A stretch of DNA of 64,000 bases. It comes from Membranipora membranacea (Eukaryota > Bryozoa > Gymnolaemata > Cheilostomatida > Membraniporidae). The DNA is taken from the NCBI GenBank assembly GCA_914767715.1, contig OU612065.1:40548001-40612000 (forward strand), in the 5' to 3' direction. Both the position numbers and the translations under genes were made by a program. Below, one piece after another: positions 51,601 through 62,486 of this stretch. The first letter of the stretch is position 1; each line of letters begins with the position of its first letter. The notes beneath the pieces are model-generated. The model ran no database searches and had not been told where the DNA came from. It saw only the letters and a program-made list of their open reading frames with translations.

Positions 51601-54600
51601 AGCTCTTCAGAAGAGGAAGGACTTGAAGGTGAAGATAGCGATAGCCATGCAGCACGCTGGAGTCTCTATCACCGTCACTTCTATCACTGACTTCGTCGCC
51701 TTCGCTATCGGAGCTTCCTCGGTTAGTAACTTATATCCTACCTAGAGAGAGAGCTTGAGAGGAGGGTCAACTGTTTGTATCTACTTTGTTGACCCTTTCG
51801 TTGTAACTTTTCCTTGCTAATAAAATAAGGAAAGCAGTTTGTGTGGTGATGGATGACAATAAACAAGACTAAGACAAACAGGCTTAGGGCAAAACTCAGC
51901 TATCAGTATCAGCTGATTTATTAATAAATCGGGAACAGAAGCCAACTAAATAAAACTTTCAGTGTAACTTAGTAAGGTGAGGTAATCATATAACCTCCTG
52001 TATAGATTACACTGTTCTGGTATCCTTGTTATAAGTTAACTATGCCTGTGTTATGAATTAGTTGATTGCAATCGATTAAAAGATGTAACATAAGCCCGAA
52101 ATATTCAATCAAATTACAAATATCATATACTACTTGGTTACTGCACTATATAGATTTCATGTCAGGCTAGCGGAGTAGAGTTAGGAGTAGAGTTAGGTAG
52201 CCGGATTGATTGATTGATTGTGATAAAGATCCCGAGGACTTCTTCTGATATTCTGATACACTCATGATGTACTTAACCCAGCAGCAGTGTTATTGACCTC
52301 ACGCTGACATTATAATACCGCTGACATTATAATGCCACTGACATTATAATGCCGCCGCCTGTTTCCGTTGATTTATTATTCATATCAGTGCAGTTATCAA
52401 TGGTTTTGAATCTGATGACATACGTATCACGAATAGTATTATCTAAATGAATTGTGCTTCAAATGAATGACTTTTAATATTTTAGGAAATGAACTCCTTA
52501 TTTAAATGTGCTGAACGTATACAATACCTCACGAATAGGTGATGGTATATCACTCGCCGCCCGGGGCCGTGACACTGCTTAGCTTAGTTCTCTAGATAAG
52601 TTTTCAGGATTCTGTGTGTGATGTTTCATTCGGCCAGATCATACCAATGGAGGGCTGATAGTTTCGTTTAAGTTTGTTTCTTTGGTCTGTTTGTTGATTT
52701 GACATGTTCACTGTTCTATTTCAGACGTTACCAGCGCTAAAGTCATTCTGTGTGTATGCAGCCTTAGGCATTCTCAGCCTCTTTATCATACAATCGACAT
52801 TCTTTGTTGCCTGGCTGACTATCGATCAGAGAAGACAGGATGCTTCCAGAGACGCTTGCTGTATCTGGATTAAATATGTCAGCTTTGAGCCAAACAGATG
52901 TAGCCAGCGACTTTTCCTGCCGTGGTTTCTCAGGAAATTCTTTGCACCTGCTTTACTGTCTCTACCTATCAAGGTGAGGCGATCTAATCATGTAATATTA
53001 CAGGCTGGTTAAGTATGTGTAAGGTCATTGTAAGGTCACCATGTGTAAATCTAGAACAGTAAGCAGGTCAACACTCTCCTGAAACAGAAGTTGGAGATTT
53101 TGGATCTTTTTCATCAAGCTGACTGCTCACTTTTCTATGTGGCGTATTATGTTTGTTTTAGGTGTTGGTAGCGAGTATATTAGTTGGAATGTTGGCTATA
53201 AGCGGATATGGTACTTATCTACTTAAGACTGACGCAGACTTAGAATGGTTCTTACCCAGGGATTCATACTTCACTAAGTTCCTGAAAACTCAGGATCGTT
53301 ACTTTGATGACGGGATTATGGCTAATCTATATTTGGGTGAGCGCATACTCTAGACCCTAAATAAGAATAAAAACAGCTACTATAGGAAAGTTTCAGTAAA
53401 CGATCACATTATCACAGGACCACAGTACCGCAGTTCATTTGAGTGTTTAAGTCTCTGATCAGTGAGGATCACATGTTGATTTATCTAACTTATATACTCT
53501 TCTCTTCACAGGGGACATAGATTATTACACGGAGAGTGAACGTCTATCTGGGATGGTCACTCAGCTGAGCGATAGTAAATATCTCCAACCTAACAGCGTA
53601 TGGAACTGGCAGAATAACTTCAATCAGTGGCTGATTAAGGATGGATCAGATACAGCCTGGTATCTTAGTGTAGAGTTGGACGATAGTAAGCTCACATTTA
53701 AGATTTACTATGTCTTGTGCAACTGAACTCCCTCTCGGAGAGGGAGTTCATTGGTGCAACTACATCCTATACTCATTGCTGGCAAAATTATTAAGATCTG
53801 AGCCTTTTGTTATGTGCAGACTACTCCAAACTCGATACTCTTTTTTCATTACAATGGGTTATATTGTACATCATCTGTACTGTTCTGTTACCGGTGTTGA
53901 GTTTCCCTGTTCTGTTGGATTACTGAACTCGAGGACGACTCATGTTCTGATTTACTGTAACATGAACATGGATCACTAACCATGTCAAGTGCATATGGCC
54001 CAAAGCACATACGTATAACATCGAAATGTCCTTTGTAGTTAATAGGATTGACTATTTAAAGGACGAGTCCAATGGTCCTGTGGGACAATAATGCAGAGCT
54101 TGTAAACGAAAAATCTACATCATTTTCTCGCTAGAAAGCACAATGTTAACAACTACTCGAAACTTTGCATTTCTGACGCCAGTTATAGATTCTAAATACC
54201 AAACCTTGTAATTATTTATGTTATGAAGCTTGACTGACTTCAGAAGTGTAGCAATACGATGTATCTTTTCTCGCTCACATTCCGGCTACCTCAAAGACTG
54301 CGCGATGCTGCAATCTGTATTTTATTGTCCCATCACACCAAGATCTCATGACTCACTATTCATTGTCCCCCTACTAACATCACGGTAATGTCTGTCTGTG
54401 TGTCAACTTCAGTGTTCTGGTTCTGTTTGTTAGATAATTGGCCTGTGGACAAAGCTGGATATTATACATTATTAAATGCTTACGTTGTGACAGCAGGTAT
54501 GCAGCATTACGATGATCTCAAGTGGAACGATACAAATCCTGAGAATACTCGACACCTCATAGTAAGTAGTAACCTTGACTCAATGTCCACATGACTACAT

Positions 54601-57576
54601 CTCATAGTAAGTAGTAACCTTGACTCAATGTCCACATCTCATAGTAAGTAGTAACCTTGACTCAATGTCCACATCTCATAGTAAGTAGTAACCTTGACTC
54701 AATGTCCACATGACACCTCATAGTAAGTAGTAACCTTGACTCAATGTCCACCTCATAGTAAGTAGTAACCTTGACTCAATGTCCACATCTCATAGTAAGT
54801 AGTAACCTTGACTCAATGTCCACATGACACCTCATAGTAAGTAGTAACCTTGACTCAATGTCCACCTCATAGTAAGTAGTAACCTTGACTCAATGTCCAC
54901 ATCTCATAGTAAGTAGTAACCTTGACTCAATGTCCACATCTCATAGTAAGTAGTAATAGTAACCTTGACTCAATGTCCACATCTCATAGTAAGTAGTAAC
55001 CTTGACTCAATGTCCACCTCATAGTAAGTAGTAACCTTGACTCAATGTCCACACCTCATAGTAAGTAGTAACCTTCACTCAATGTCCACACCTCATAGTA
55101 AGTAGTAACCTTCACTCAATGTCCACATGACTATTATGGAGGATAACATAGACAAGCATAGCCCCATAACCGCGGTCTGTACACTTTGACCGAGGTCAGC
55201 CTTATGTCAGAGAATTATGTGGCGACTCTCATCATCGAGGCTCTGAAATCTCGTAAGATGATGTTGAATATTGATAAGAAGAAAAAAATGCCTATGGAGT
55301 GAAGAATTTTTAAATTTTATCCAACCTCGACATGACAACCTCATTCGAAATCTTTTTCATATTTATTCCAAACAATGCTGAATAAATAATTAGGTACGCT
55401 CTCTTTTCAGGCATCAAAGATCCGCTTTACCAACAAGAAGCTGGCAACATCTGAGGACGACACTGAGGCGCTCAAGTTTTTTGAGAGTTTATCTGATAAG
55501 TTTTTTCCGGATCAGTCGTTTATCTGGGCTGTTATGTTCCGTAATTGGGAGACTAACCGAGTTATACAGAAGGAGCTATATATGAATATCGGATTAGCTT
55601 TCTGTGCCGTGTTTATCGTCACTCTACTCCTTGTAGCTAACCTGCTCGCCTGTATACTCGTCTGTCTGTGTGTCATATTCACCCTGGTGAGTGAGCAGTC
55701 AGCGTAGTCACTGTATATTAGAACTTTGAACAGGAAATATCTGCCTCGCGGATAGTTAGCGCATGAGTATTAGACTAACCGTTTTATAGCCTGGTTTCAG
55801 TAATTAATTTTTTTTTCAATAAGAGCCAAAATGTCATTTTATTTGATAAATTCAAATGGGAATTTGTCACAAAGCTGATAATTGATCTCAACAGACAGTA
55901 CCTACATTGACCTTTGTAATCGAGCCTTGTGTTGATGAACTTTTAGTGTGATGGCGTTTCATCTCCGCTCGAATATAAACCAAACACTGTAGATATGATT
56001 TTTATTTTGCAGGTCAATGTATGCGGGTTCATGCATTTCTGGGGATTGACAATCGACACTCTAACCTCGATATTACTGATCCTATCTATCGGCCTGGCTA
56101 TAGATTACTCAGCTCATATCGGTCATACATTCATGACCATAGCAGGAACCAAAGATGGTAAGTCAGCAGGCTTCATATCATTCAGCCTCATGTTAGTGTG
56201 GAGATGGTGGTGTTCTGTATCGAGAACCCGGTATCAGTCATCAAATTCAGACATCCAACCCGATTTTACATGAATACCTCCAAAATAGCGCAACTTCAAT
56301 AATACATGTAAATATTTGAACGTTCCTTTCATCTCTTTATTATATGTAAGAGAAAGAGGCACATTTGACATTCTTGAACGAGTGGTGTTCTTCACAACCA
56401 CGCTTCCAGCTAGTATATTTTGTATATGTATTGCTCCTATAATTCGCATCTATAAAATAATGATGACTCTAAAATTTGCAAAAGGAGACAGCATTAAGCT
56501 TGTCACAGGTATAAGCTGGTCTAGTGTTCACCTCCCCAGACTTTTTAAGAAATGATTCAGAGCTGATATTGATGTGATGATTATTTTGACTTTATTAGAG
56601 AGAGCCAAGTTTACAGTATCTACTATCGGACCAGCTGTTATAAATGGTGGATTCAGTACATTCCTAGCCTTTATTTTACTCGCTACTTCAAACTCTTATG
56701 TGTTCACCACATTCTTCAAGGTCAGTCTACTTATGGCTCCTACCTCTCATGTCTTAGCCTTAAGTAGGCCTTGAGCGGTTTTGATTACAATGGCAGGGCT
56801 AGAATTTGGCTCAAACTATACCAAACTACTACATATGACTGGGACAAATTCAGAGTTGTGCTCCTGTGCACTAAGGGGACGCAACTCTATTATGATCTTT
56901 TCTCGTTGCATTTGAAGTGAAATATACTGAGATCTACAGGTGTGATCGGGTGAGGCAAAATGTTACTGTCTGTAATCCCACCACAGATTATTGTAATCAA
57001 ATGTAAAATTTGCTGGCTTGCAAGCTCTAAGGCAGATTAGTCACTCAGTGATATTCTTTGTTTTAGGTGTTTTTCTTAGTTGTGATATTTGGATTGTTTA
57101 ATGGGATGTGTGTACTGCCCGTACTGTTAAGCTGGTTTGGACCTGCGCCATATCTCAACGCAACTAATATATATCTTAGCTCACACATGTCATTAAGACT
57201 TAAAGCGCTATCGAGTCTAAACGAATCTCGGCCACACCAAAAACTGGCAACGTCTATATCCACAACTCAGGATCGTGAGCAGTATAAACCGGCCGCGCTG
57301 CGCCCACACTCACTCCACAAAGCTGATCTTAGGAACAACCTTCCAATGCATAATATAGAACTTCAGAAACTGTCTGAGGACATCAATGAAAGTCTTTCAA
57401 TGCTTGAAACTCAAGCTGAGAATAATGTGCCAAAGGAACCTGTAGTCTTAACAATACGTAAACCCAGCCCTGTTATTACGGAGCAGCCAAAATCACATGA
57501 GGATATCATCAAGGACTGTGAAGATTATCTATTAGAACAAGAACAAGCATCCACAAGTAGAGAACAGAAATGCTGA
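42662..57576 (+). CDS. PTCHD3: Patched domain-containing protein (PTCHD3-like RND family), complete, 16 coding exons
   Basis: Twelve-pass membrane protein with a sterol-sensing domain. Exons: 42662-42798, 44132-44378, 46640-46731, 47535-47802, 48089-48192, 49733-49853, 50475-50598, 51549-51721, 52725-52973, 53162-53336, 53512-53685, 54434-54561, 55411-55686, 56013-56157, 56599-56720, 57067-57576. All phases agree; 3045 nt, 1014 residues. Cytoplasmic basic start (KREEHRRKKQQ), TM1 (WTVVLCTFFFSALFGLGMI), first extracellular domain, then the SSD helices with GVDDMF (D369, D370), SITDFVAFAIGASS and LPALKSFCVYAALGI. The second extracellular domain is followed by the second helix bundle with GLAIDYSAHIGHTFM (D787), IGPAVINGGFSTFLAF and a C-terminal cytoplasmic tail. 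The acidic GxxxD residues of both halves, used for cation coupling in RND proteins, are present. Which paralogue (PTCHD3, PTR or other) is uncertain. Polyadenylation signal at 58199. Confidence 0.94.
43691..43791. mobile_element. Hairpin MITE, 101 bp, 9-bp target duplication
   Basis: Almost perfect palindrome: starts TAGTTAAAGAGCTCTAACTC and ends with the reverse complement, one mismatch in about 48-bp arms. Flanked by GGATAATTG on both sides (43682-43690 and 43792-43800). Same TAGT...ACTA ends and 9-bp duplication as the element at 23560-23646. It lies in the first intron of the Patched-like gene. Confidence 0.92.
44370..44545 (+). repeat. About 88-bp duplication spanning the donor of the second Patched-like exon
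   Basis: The junction CAACAG|GTGAGGCTCCCC recurs as ACAGCAG|GTGAGGCTCCCC at about 44461-44479. Each is followed by a C-run, CCTGTAGGG, ATATACACA and GATGAGCTGTGTG or its variant. Using the second donor would add 89 nt and shift the frame. Confidence 0.85.
46815..46893. repeat. Tandem duplication of about 38 bp
   Basis: The block CCCACCAACTCAGATAATCA and the following CGTGCTATT occur twice, about 85 nt past the donor of exon 46640-46731. Confidence 0.9.
49284..49459. repeat. 88-bp tandem duplication in a Patched-like intron
   Basis: Two copies of a segment beginning CTTGAATAACAGATC and ending TTATTCTAGGGG, differing at a few sites. Confidence 0.92.
49881..49945. repeat. 10-bp minisatellite CTACCTACAT close to a donor
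   Basis: Six units, the last two with GTACCTACAT. The array begins about 28 nt past the donor of exon 49733-49853. Confidence 0.9.
52308..52360. repeat. Three copies of GCTGACATTATAATACC
   Basis: 17-18 bp units with minor changes, in the Patched-like intron before exon 52725. Confidence 0.85.
53724..53753. mobile_element. 30-bp hairpin insertion with 7-bp target duplication
   Basis: Begins TGAACTCCCTCTC and ends GAGAGGGAGTTCATTG, with perfect arms around a CG centre. Flanked by GTGCAAC on both sides (53717-53723 and 53754-53760). The right end, GTTCATTG, equals that of the 29-bp insertion at 35706. It lies 38 nt past the donor of exon 53512-53685. Confidence 0.85.
54551..55131 (+). repeat. 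Minisatellite of 15 copies, each carrying the exon end and 5' splice site
   Basis: Exon 54434-54561 ends CGACACCTCATA and the intron begins GTAAGTAGTAACC. The unit CTCATA|GTAAGTAGTAACC plus TTGACTCAATGTCCACA, about 35-45 bp, occurs 15 times. Some copies retain more exon sequence (GACACCTCATA), which proves the array came from this junction. Reading into the first intronic unit meets TGA, so use of a later donor would truncate the protein. Confidence 0.95.
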
Positions 57577-57681
57577 TGATATCACTACAGTTAGTCTCTT
57601 GCGTACCGTACCAATGCATTAAGTCTTGGTAATTTTTTTCCATATTGTTGTTGGCCTAGTTTTTCCCATGCGAGTATTTTC

Positions 57682-57790
57682 CTATTGACGGGTAGTGATG
57701 ATCCTATTGACGGGTAGCGATGATCCTATTGACGGGTAGCGATGATCCTATTGACAGGTAGCGATGATCCTATTGACGGGTAGCGATGAT
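57682..57790. repeat. 22-bp minisatellite in the Patched-like 3'UTR
   Basis: Five copies of CCTATTGACGGGTAGCGATG plus AT, between the stop codon at 57576 and the polyadenylation signal at 58199, so probably transcribed. Confidence 0.93.
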
Positions 57791-58198
57791 GATATGAATA
57801 TTTGTTGAGTTTTTATCTTTTATTTTGTATCTTCTACACTTCGGTTCTATTTCAACTGGATGCTAGTGCTGCGCAGGTAAAAAAAAAACCTACAGTATTC
57901 TTGTAGTGTAGTTGTCATAATTGAGCTACTTAAAGTTTTTTTATTGTAGTTAGTCGGTTGCATTTTACTGAAACCATTTGGTACTTTTTTGCCTCGTGTG
58001 AGAAGCAGAGAAATGATGATAATTAATACAGCTAGTCACGTATCAAACTACTACACTTATATTATTATAGTTAGGCCTATGCAATGTAATACTGTATACC
58101 ATTTTCTGTCCTCGCTTCTATCAGTTATTGTGCCAATCATCACAGAATTTTGTTGTTTTATTGTTTTCTGTTCAGTTCTTTTGTATGAAAACGGACTA

Positions 58199-58204
58199 AA
58201 TAAA
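58199..58204 (+). promoter_or_regulatory. Candidate polyadenylation signal AATAAA
   Basis: Canonical hexamer about 620 bp past the Patched-like stop codon. The next gene is convergent and begins its 3'UTR near 58.8 kb. Confidence 0.5.
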
Positions 58205-58883
58205 CATGTTTTGCGATAAAAATAAGTATAAGAATGAATCCAGTTCCATCTTATTTTTATACATATGGCAATTTATATTGATCATGAGAAACCAAGTTTC
58301 ATAAATTCGGAAAAAGATTAGGTAGCCTACAATATATAAACAAAAGCATCAAGAAGTTATCATATAAGTTGGGTGTAATAGTATATTTATGGTTACCCAA
58401 TACTCTGCTGGATAAATAAGTAAATATTGTACAAAATTAATGAGCCTATTATTGCAATGGAATGTTATCATCAGGACAGATTTGGAGATGTAATGTAAGA
58501 GAGGGAGGGCACAATTATCATTTTTCAAATATCATTTTTGGCTGCGAATCATTTTCCTCACTAAATATTGAGGGATTATTCATCCATTCTTGCTCAAAAT
58601 GATATTTACATTTTGATATTGAAAACTTGTGAAAAGAAGAATTACACTATAAAAATGCTTACACCCGAGCAAACCAAAGTGTAAAAACTAAACCTTGAAT
58701 GCGCTACTATCAGTATAAAATACTACATAGCAACTCCTACAAAGCATTATCTCATGGAATGCCCAGGATTGTACAGTACACTATAACACTATATAGGACT
58801 GTGACAATCTGATATAGTATAAATGCGAAGGTCGCCTTATACTGACAGACAGACTGACAGACTGACTGACAGACAGTCAGACT

Positions 58884-61800
58884 CTACACAGAGCTAGCGT
58901 TCACCTCATACCCCTGATATCTGTTATGTGCGCTCACAGAGACCGATCTCTCCCGATCAGCCAGCGACTCAAACGAGTAAGCAGTAGAGGGCGCTCTGCT
59001 ATAAGAAGCTATACTACCAGCTCTGTAACTAAGACCCAGGTCAAAGTTCCATATGGCTCTCTTAGTCTTCCTGGCTTTACCAAACTCGTGCTCCTCCAGC
59101 TGCTGATAGAACGAGAGGACGCACAGAAGAGCCCAGAACTGTCAACAACAAAACAACAACAATTATAGGTTATATTATCAGGTATAGATGTAGGCTAATG
59201 TTCGGAGCCTTGCAGGTATAACAGTGTTAAATGTCTTTGTCTGCTATTTATGTTATCTACTCTACTGGTTATCGTGTTAGCATTGTTTTGATTGGCTGTC
59301 GGGATTTTGCGAATCAAAATTGAGAACTGACAGTCAATGATATAGTCAGAAAAGAAACAAAAAACACACACATCATTCATCAGTACACTTCTCAGCTAGT
59401 ACATAGAGTAGATACTAACCTCATACAAACAATAACCAATCCACAGTGTCATACTCGGTTCCATGCCCTCCAATGTGTACCCTGAATCCCAGCGGGGAGG
59501 GTGTGAAATACCTACCACCCTTCCTGAATCCCAGGCTAGTGTGATTATGTATCTGATATACTGTAGAGCTCCTTATTTCAATTTCTTTACAGAAAATCAA
59601 GTTTTGACTGACAAATTGTGGAAGACTAGATTTTCATTTGATACAGAGACAGAATAAGGCAGACTGATTGTAACTCACCATAACAACAGTATCTATGATG
59701 GCCCACCAGACTCCAACTACTAAACCTCTGTGCATGAAATATAAATCCTAAAAAGAAAGATTAAAAAAACACACATAAAGGACTGCAACAACAGTACGTT
59801 TTTACTGACCAAATATATGAGATCGATGAAAAATATGTCTATATATGTCTAGGCCTATATGTCTATATGTCTATATAGTCTATATAGTAGTCGAGTCGAA
59901 TCGGAGTTAGCTTCTAGGTCTGAAGTAAGCTCTAGTGACAGATCAATACCACAATATACAGAGTGGTACCTTCTTCACTCTGATATACACAGGCCTACCT
60001 ACACATATAACCTCGGCACATACAAGACTCAGACACCCGCTGTAAGTAACTTACATATAGCCGATAGTATTGTAGGTAACCACAGATGTAGATTGTTACC
60101 GTGACGATATACAGCTCAAATATAGCATTGGTCACCACCCAGGCAAGTATAGAGTTCTTACTTTTCACAAAGCTCCCCTGCAACAATAATTTTGGTTGTG
60201 GTTTGCAAATTAAAATAATTAGGATAATTATGGAGAAACGTTACAAGAGCATTCAGTGATCTTGTTCTTGTTGACTAATAATAACCAATCAGAATTATCA
60301 TTGAAAGGTTTAATATTATAATGGTCGACCACCTGTCCGTACAAGTTTTGAGAAAGTTTCATGATTACAAAACCATTGAGACATACAAGCTACTCTTATA
60401 AACATTTCATAACTATGTAAAACTCACCTTCTCAATTCCTGTCCAAAGAAAGATACTGACAACAAGCTTGGCTATGACAAAGAGGAATGCTATGTAGAGA
60501 AATGCATCTGAGCCTGTAAATAGAACCAATCAACAATGTATTAATCATCAGAAACAAACGACAGACAGACAATCATTCGGAGATCAGTTTATAAGACTAG
60601 GTAGCTCATAATTATACTGCTTATTGAGCACCTGAGTCTTATATCAGTCAATAAAGGATACCTTGGTAAAACCTGCCTATTAACTGTAAATTGTGATAAA
60701 CCTGGTAAAATAATTTCAGCCTCGGTACCCACTTGGCATTTCCACATCTTGCACAGATAATTATATAAGTTCACATACCTGGTGGGAACCAGTACTCCAG
60801 TTCATTCTCATACCATCTGTCATCTGGATCAGGAGCATATCGTATCCACACCATCTTATATATCGCCCAGCCTCCCAGTATGAGCTGTAGAGCTCCTATA
60901 ACCTACAAATACAACAAGTTATCATTGTCTACTGGGGTTAACTTGTTACTATCAGCTTGACATGTTTCCTCAACAACTTGTGTAGTAGTCTGCTTGATAT
61001 TTTCATCGATTACCTTTTTAGAGATAAGAAGAAGAAAGGTGTGCATATCTTGCTTCTTTAAACTAATTTGCACATAGACACCGTTGAATTCAATAATAAC
61101 CATGTGCTCTTCAGATGATGAGTAACAAATAAGATAATGAGTCCCCTGGTTAGTTTGAGAACAAGGTGTCTTCATCAGTGGTACTTATCTGGGCCTGAGT
61201 ATTGCTTTTTGATGGATTCACCTCTTCGTCTCTTTGCCCATATAAGGCTACGTGACCCAACTCCTCAACTGGTTTGGGGGACTTAAACTATAGATCATGT
61301 TTGAATGCTTTGAATATCGTTAAGAGGCTTGCGTGATGAGACCGTACTCACCAACCAACTAACTCACTGATCAGGTGATCAGCACCCACTCTAATTGACT
61401 ACTAGATAATTTATAATTCGTACAACACAGCACATCCTCTGATGTTGGTAATACGAGAATGAGGGTGATGATTGTGTGATTTTTGAGTGGTTGTTATTTT
61501 TGGGTAATTGGCTTGGTTGAAGTTGCTCAGAGCATTCTCCCTGCTCAGAGTAATGGGGTTGGTCAGTAGGAAGAAACCAGGCTAAGCCTTGTGAAGAGAG
61601 TGGGAATCAAAACCGGGATATCTCCAATGGGATTATTTATGTGTCTAATTGTACTGAGCTTCTGTTTAAGTAACTCAAAGTCGCCCTGTGTATATTAGAA
61701 ATTCAAGTTCCGATCTCTTAAAATATATTGAGTTACATTAATTATCAAACCATCATATGTAGGCCTAGCTAAGTAGTCTATCTAAAGGGGTTAGCCATAG

Positions 61801-62264
61801 GCATCTGGAGTTACAAGCATGTCCAGTATCAACCACCCCCTTTCTCTCTTGGTTGATACTGGACATGCTTGTAACTCCAGATGCCTATGCTATGGGGTTA
61901 GCCCATTCATTCATATCAAGGAAGGCCAAGGTCTGATTGAGATGAAAAGAAGCAAACCAGGCACCATAATGTCTGATAAAATGCATCAACACTAAGAACA
62001 TGATATACAATGATAGTTTGGTGAAGGTTGACAATCTTACTCCTTCTAATATAACAATTCATCATCTATTAATTAATTAACCTACTTTTCAAGTAGTCCA
62101 CATGATCATGATGATAGTTTCAGACAACCTATGAAATCAGCAAAGTTTGACCATATTGCCCCTTATCAGATACTTACAGTTGTGTAAACACATGCTGCAT
62201 AACTTCCTCTTTTAATAGAATCAGGATACTGCCACCAGCAACAGCAACTCTTCAATAAAACCAT
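58884..62264 (-). CDS. Small multispanning membrane protein (LAPTM/DUF4728-like), complete, 7 coding exons
   Basis: Exons: 62178-62264, 60779-60902, 60428-60513, 60100-60177, 59679-59747, 59420-59467, 58884-59138; phases fit, 747 nt, 248 residues. The start MVLLKSCCCWWQYPDSIKRG has the cysteine cluster typical of four-TM lysosomal/insect DUF4728-type proteins. Hydrophobic segments: ACVYTTVIGALQLILGGW, AFLYIAFLFVIAKLVVSIFL, ILAWVVTNAIFELYIV, GVWWAIIDTVVM and MTLWIGYCLYEFWALLCVLS. The cytoplasmic tail is basic then Ser/Tyr-rich and ends with YQGYEV, a possible sorting motif. The 48-nt exon 59420-59467 has a poor acceptor (TTGGAG) and is the least certain part. Assignment to the LAPTM/DUF4728 group is by architecture and the CxxW start only; no function is claimed. 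Confidence 0.82.
61796..61893. mobile_element. Hairpin MITE with CCAGTATCAACCA arms
   Basis: The arms of about 40 bp are perfect: CATAGGCATCTGGAGTTACA at the left and the reverse complement ending at 61889, around a pyrimidine-rich loop. GGGGTTAGC flanks it at 61787-61795 and 61894-61902, a likely 9-bp duplication with four extra bases at the right end. Inner arms are shared with the element at 8965-9098. It lies in the first intron of the membrane-protein gene. Confidence 0.88.
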
Positions 62265-62447
62265 CTCAAAGTAGGAAATTTCACCAACTTTGTTATTTCA
62301 TTTTCCTCTCCAAATATTATCAGTTAGACTGTGCTCTGAATTAGTAATATAAACAATGCGTCAATGTGATCAAAATATGACAAGATGGGAGTAATAGTTC
62401 AAAGAGCACAGGCTATATAATATTGACCTTTCACAAGGTCATTCTAC

Positions 62448-62467
62448 CAATGAGGTTTAGTTCATTG
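62448..62467. mobile_element. 20-bp hairpin insertion with 7-bp target duplication
   Basis: Begins CAATGA and ends GGTTTAGTTCATTG. It equals the 29-bp insertion at 35706 with nine internal bases missing. Flanked by ATTCTAC on both sides (62441-62447 and 62468-62474). It sits just beyond the 3' end of LINE copy B. Confidence 0.85.
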
Positions 62468-62486
62468 ATTCTACTAGCCTTACTAT

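Noticed and set aside
54388-54594. 68-codon frame covering Patched-like exon 54434-54561
   Set aside because: Only the exon part is coding; the ends are intron read-through.
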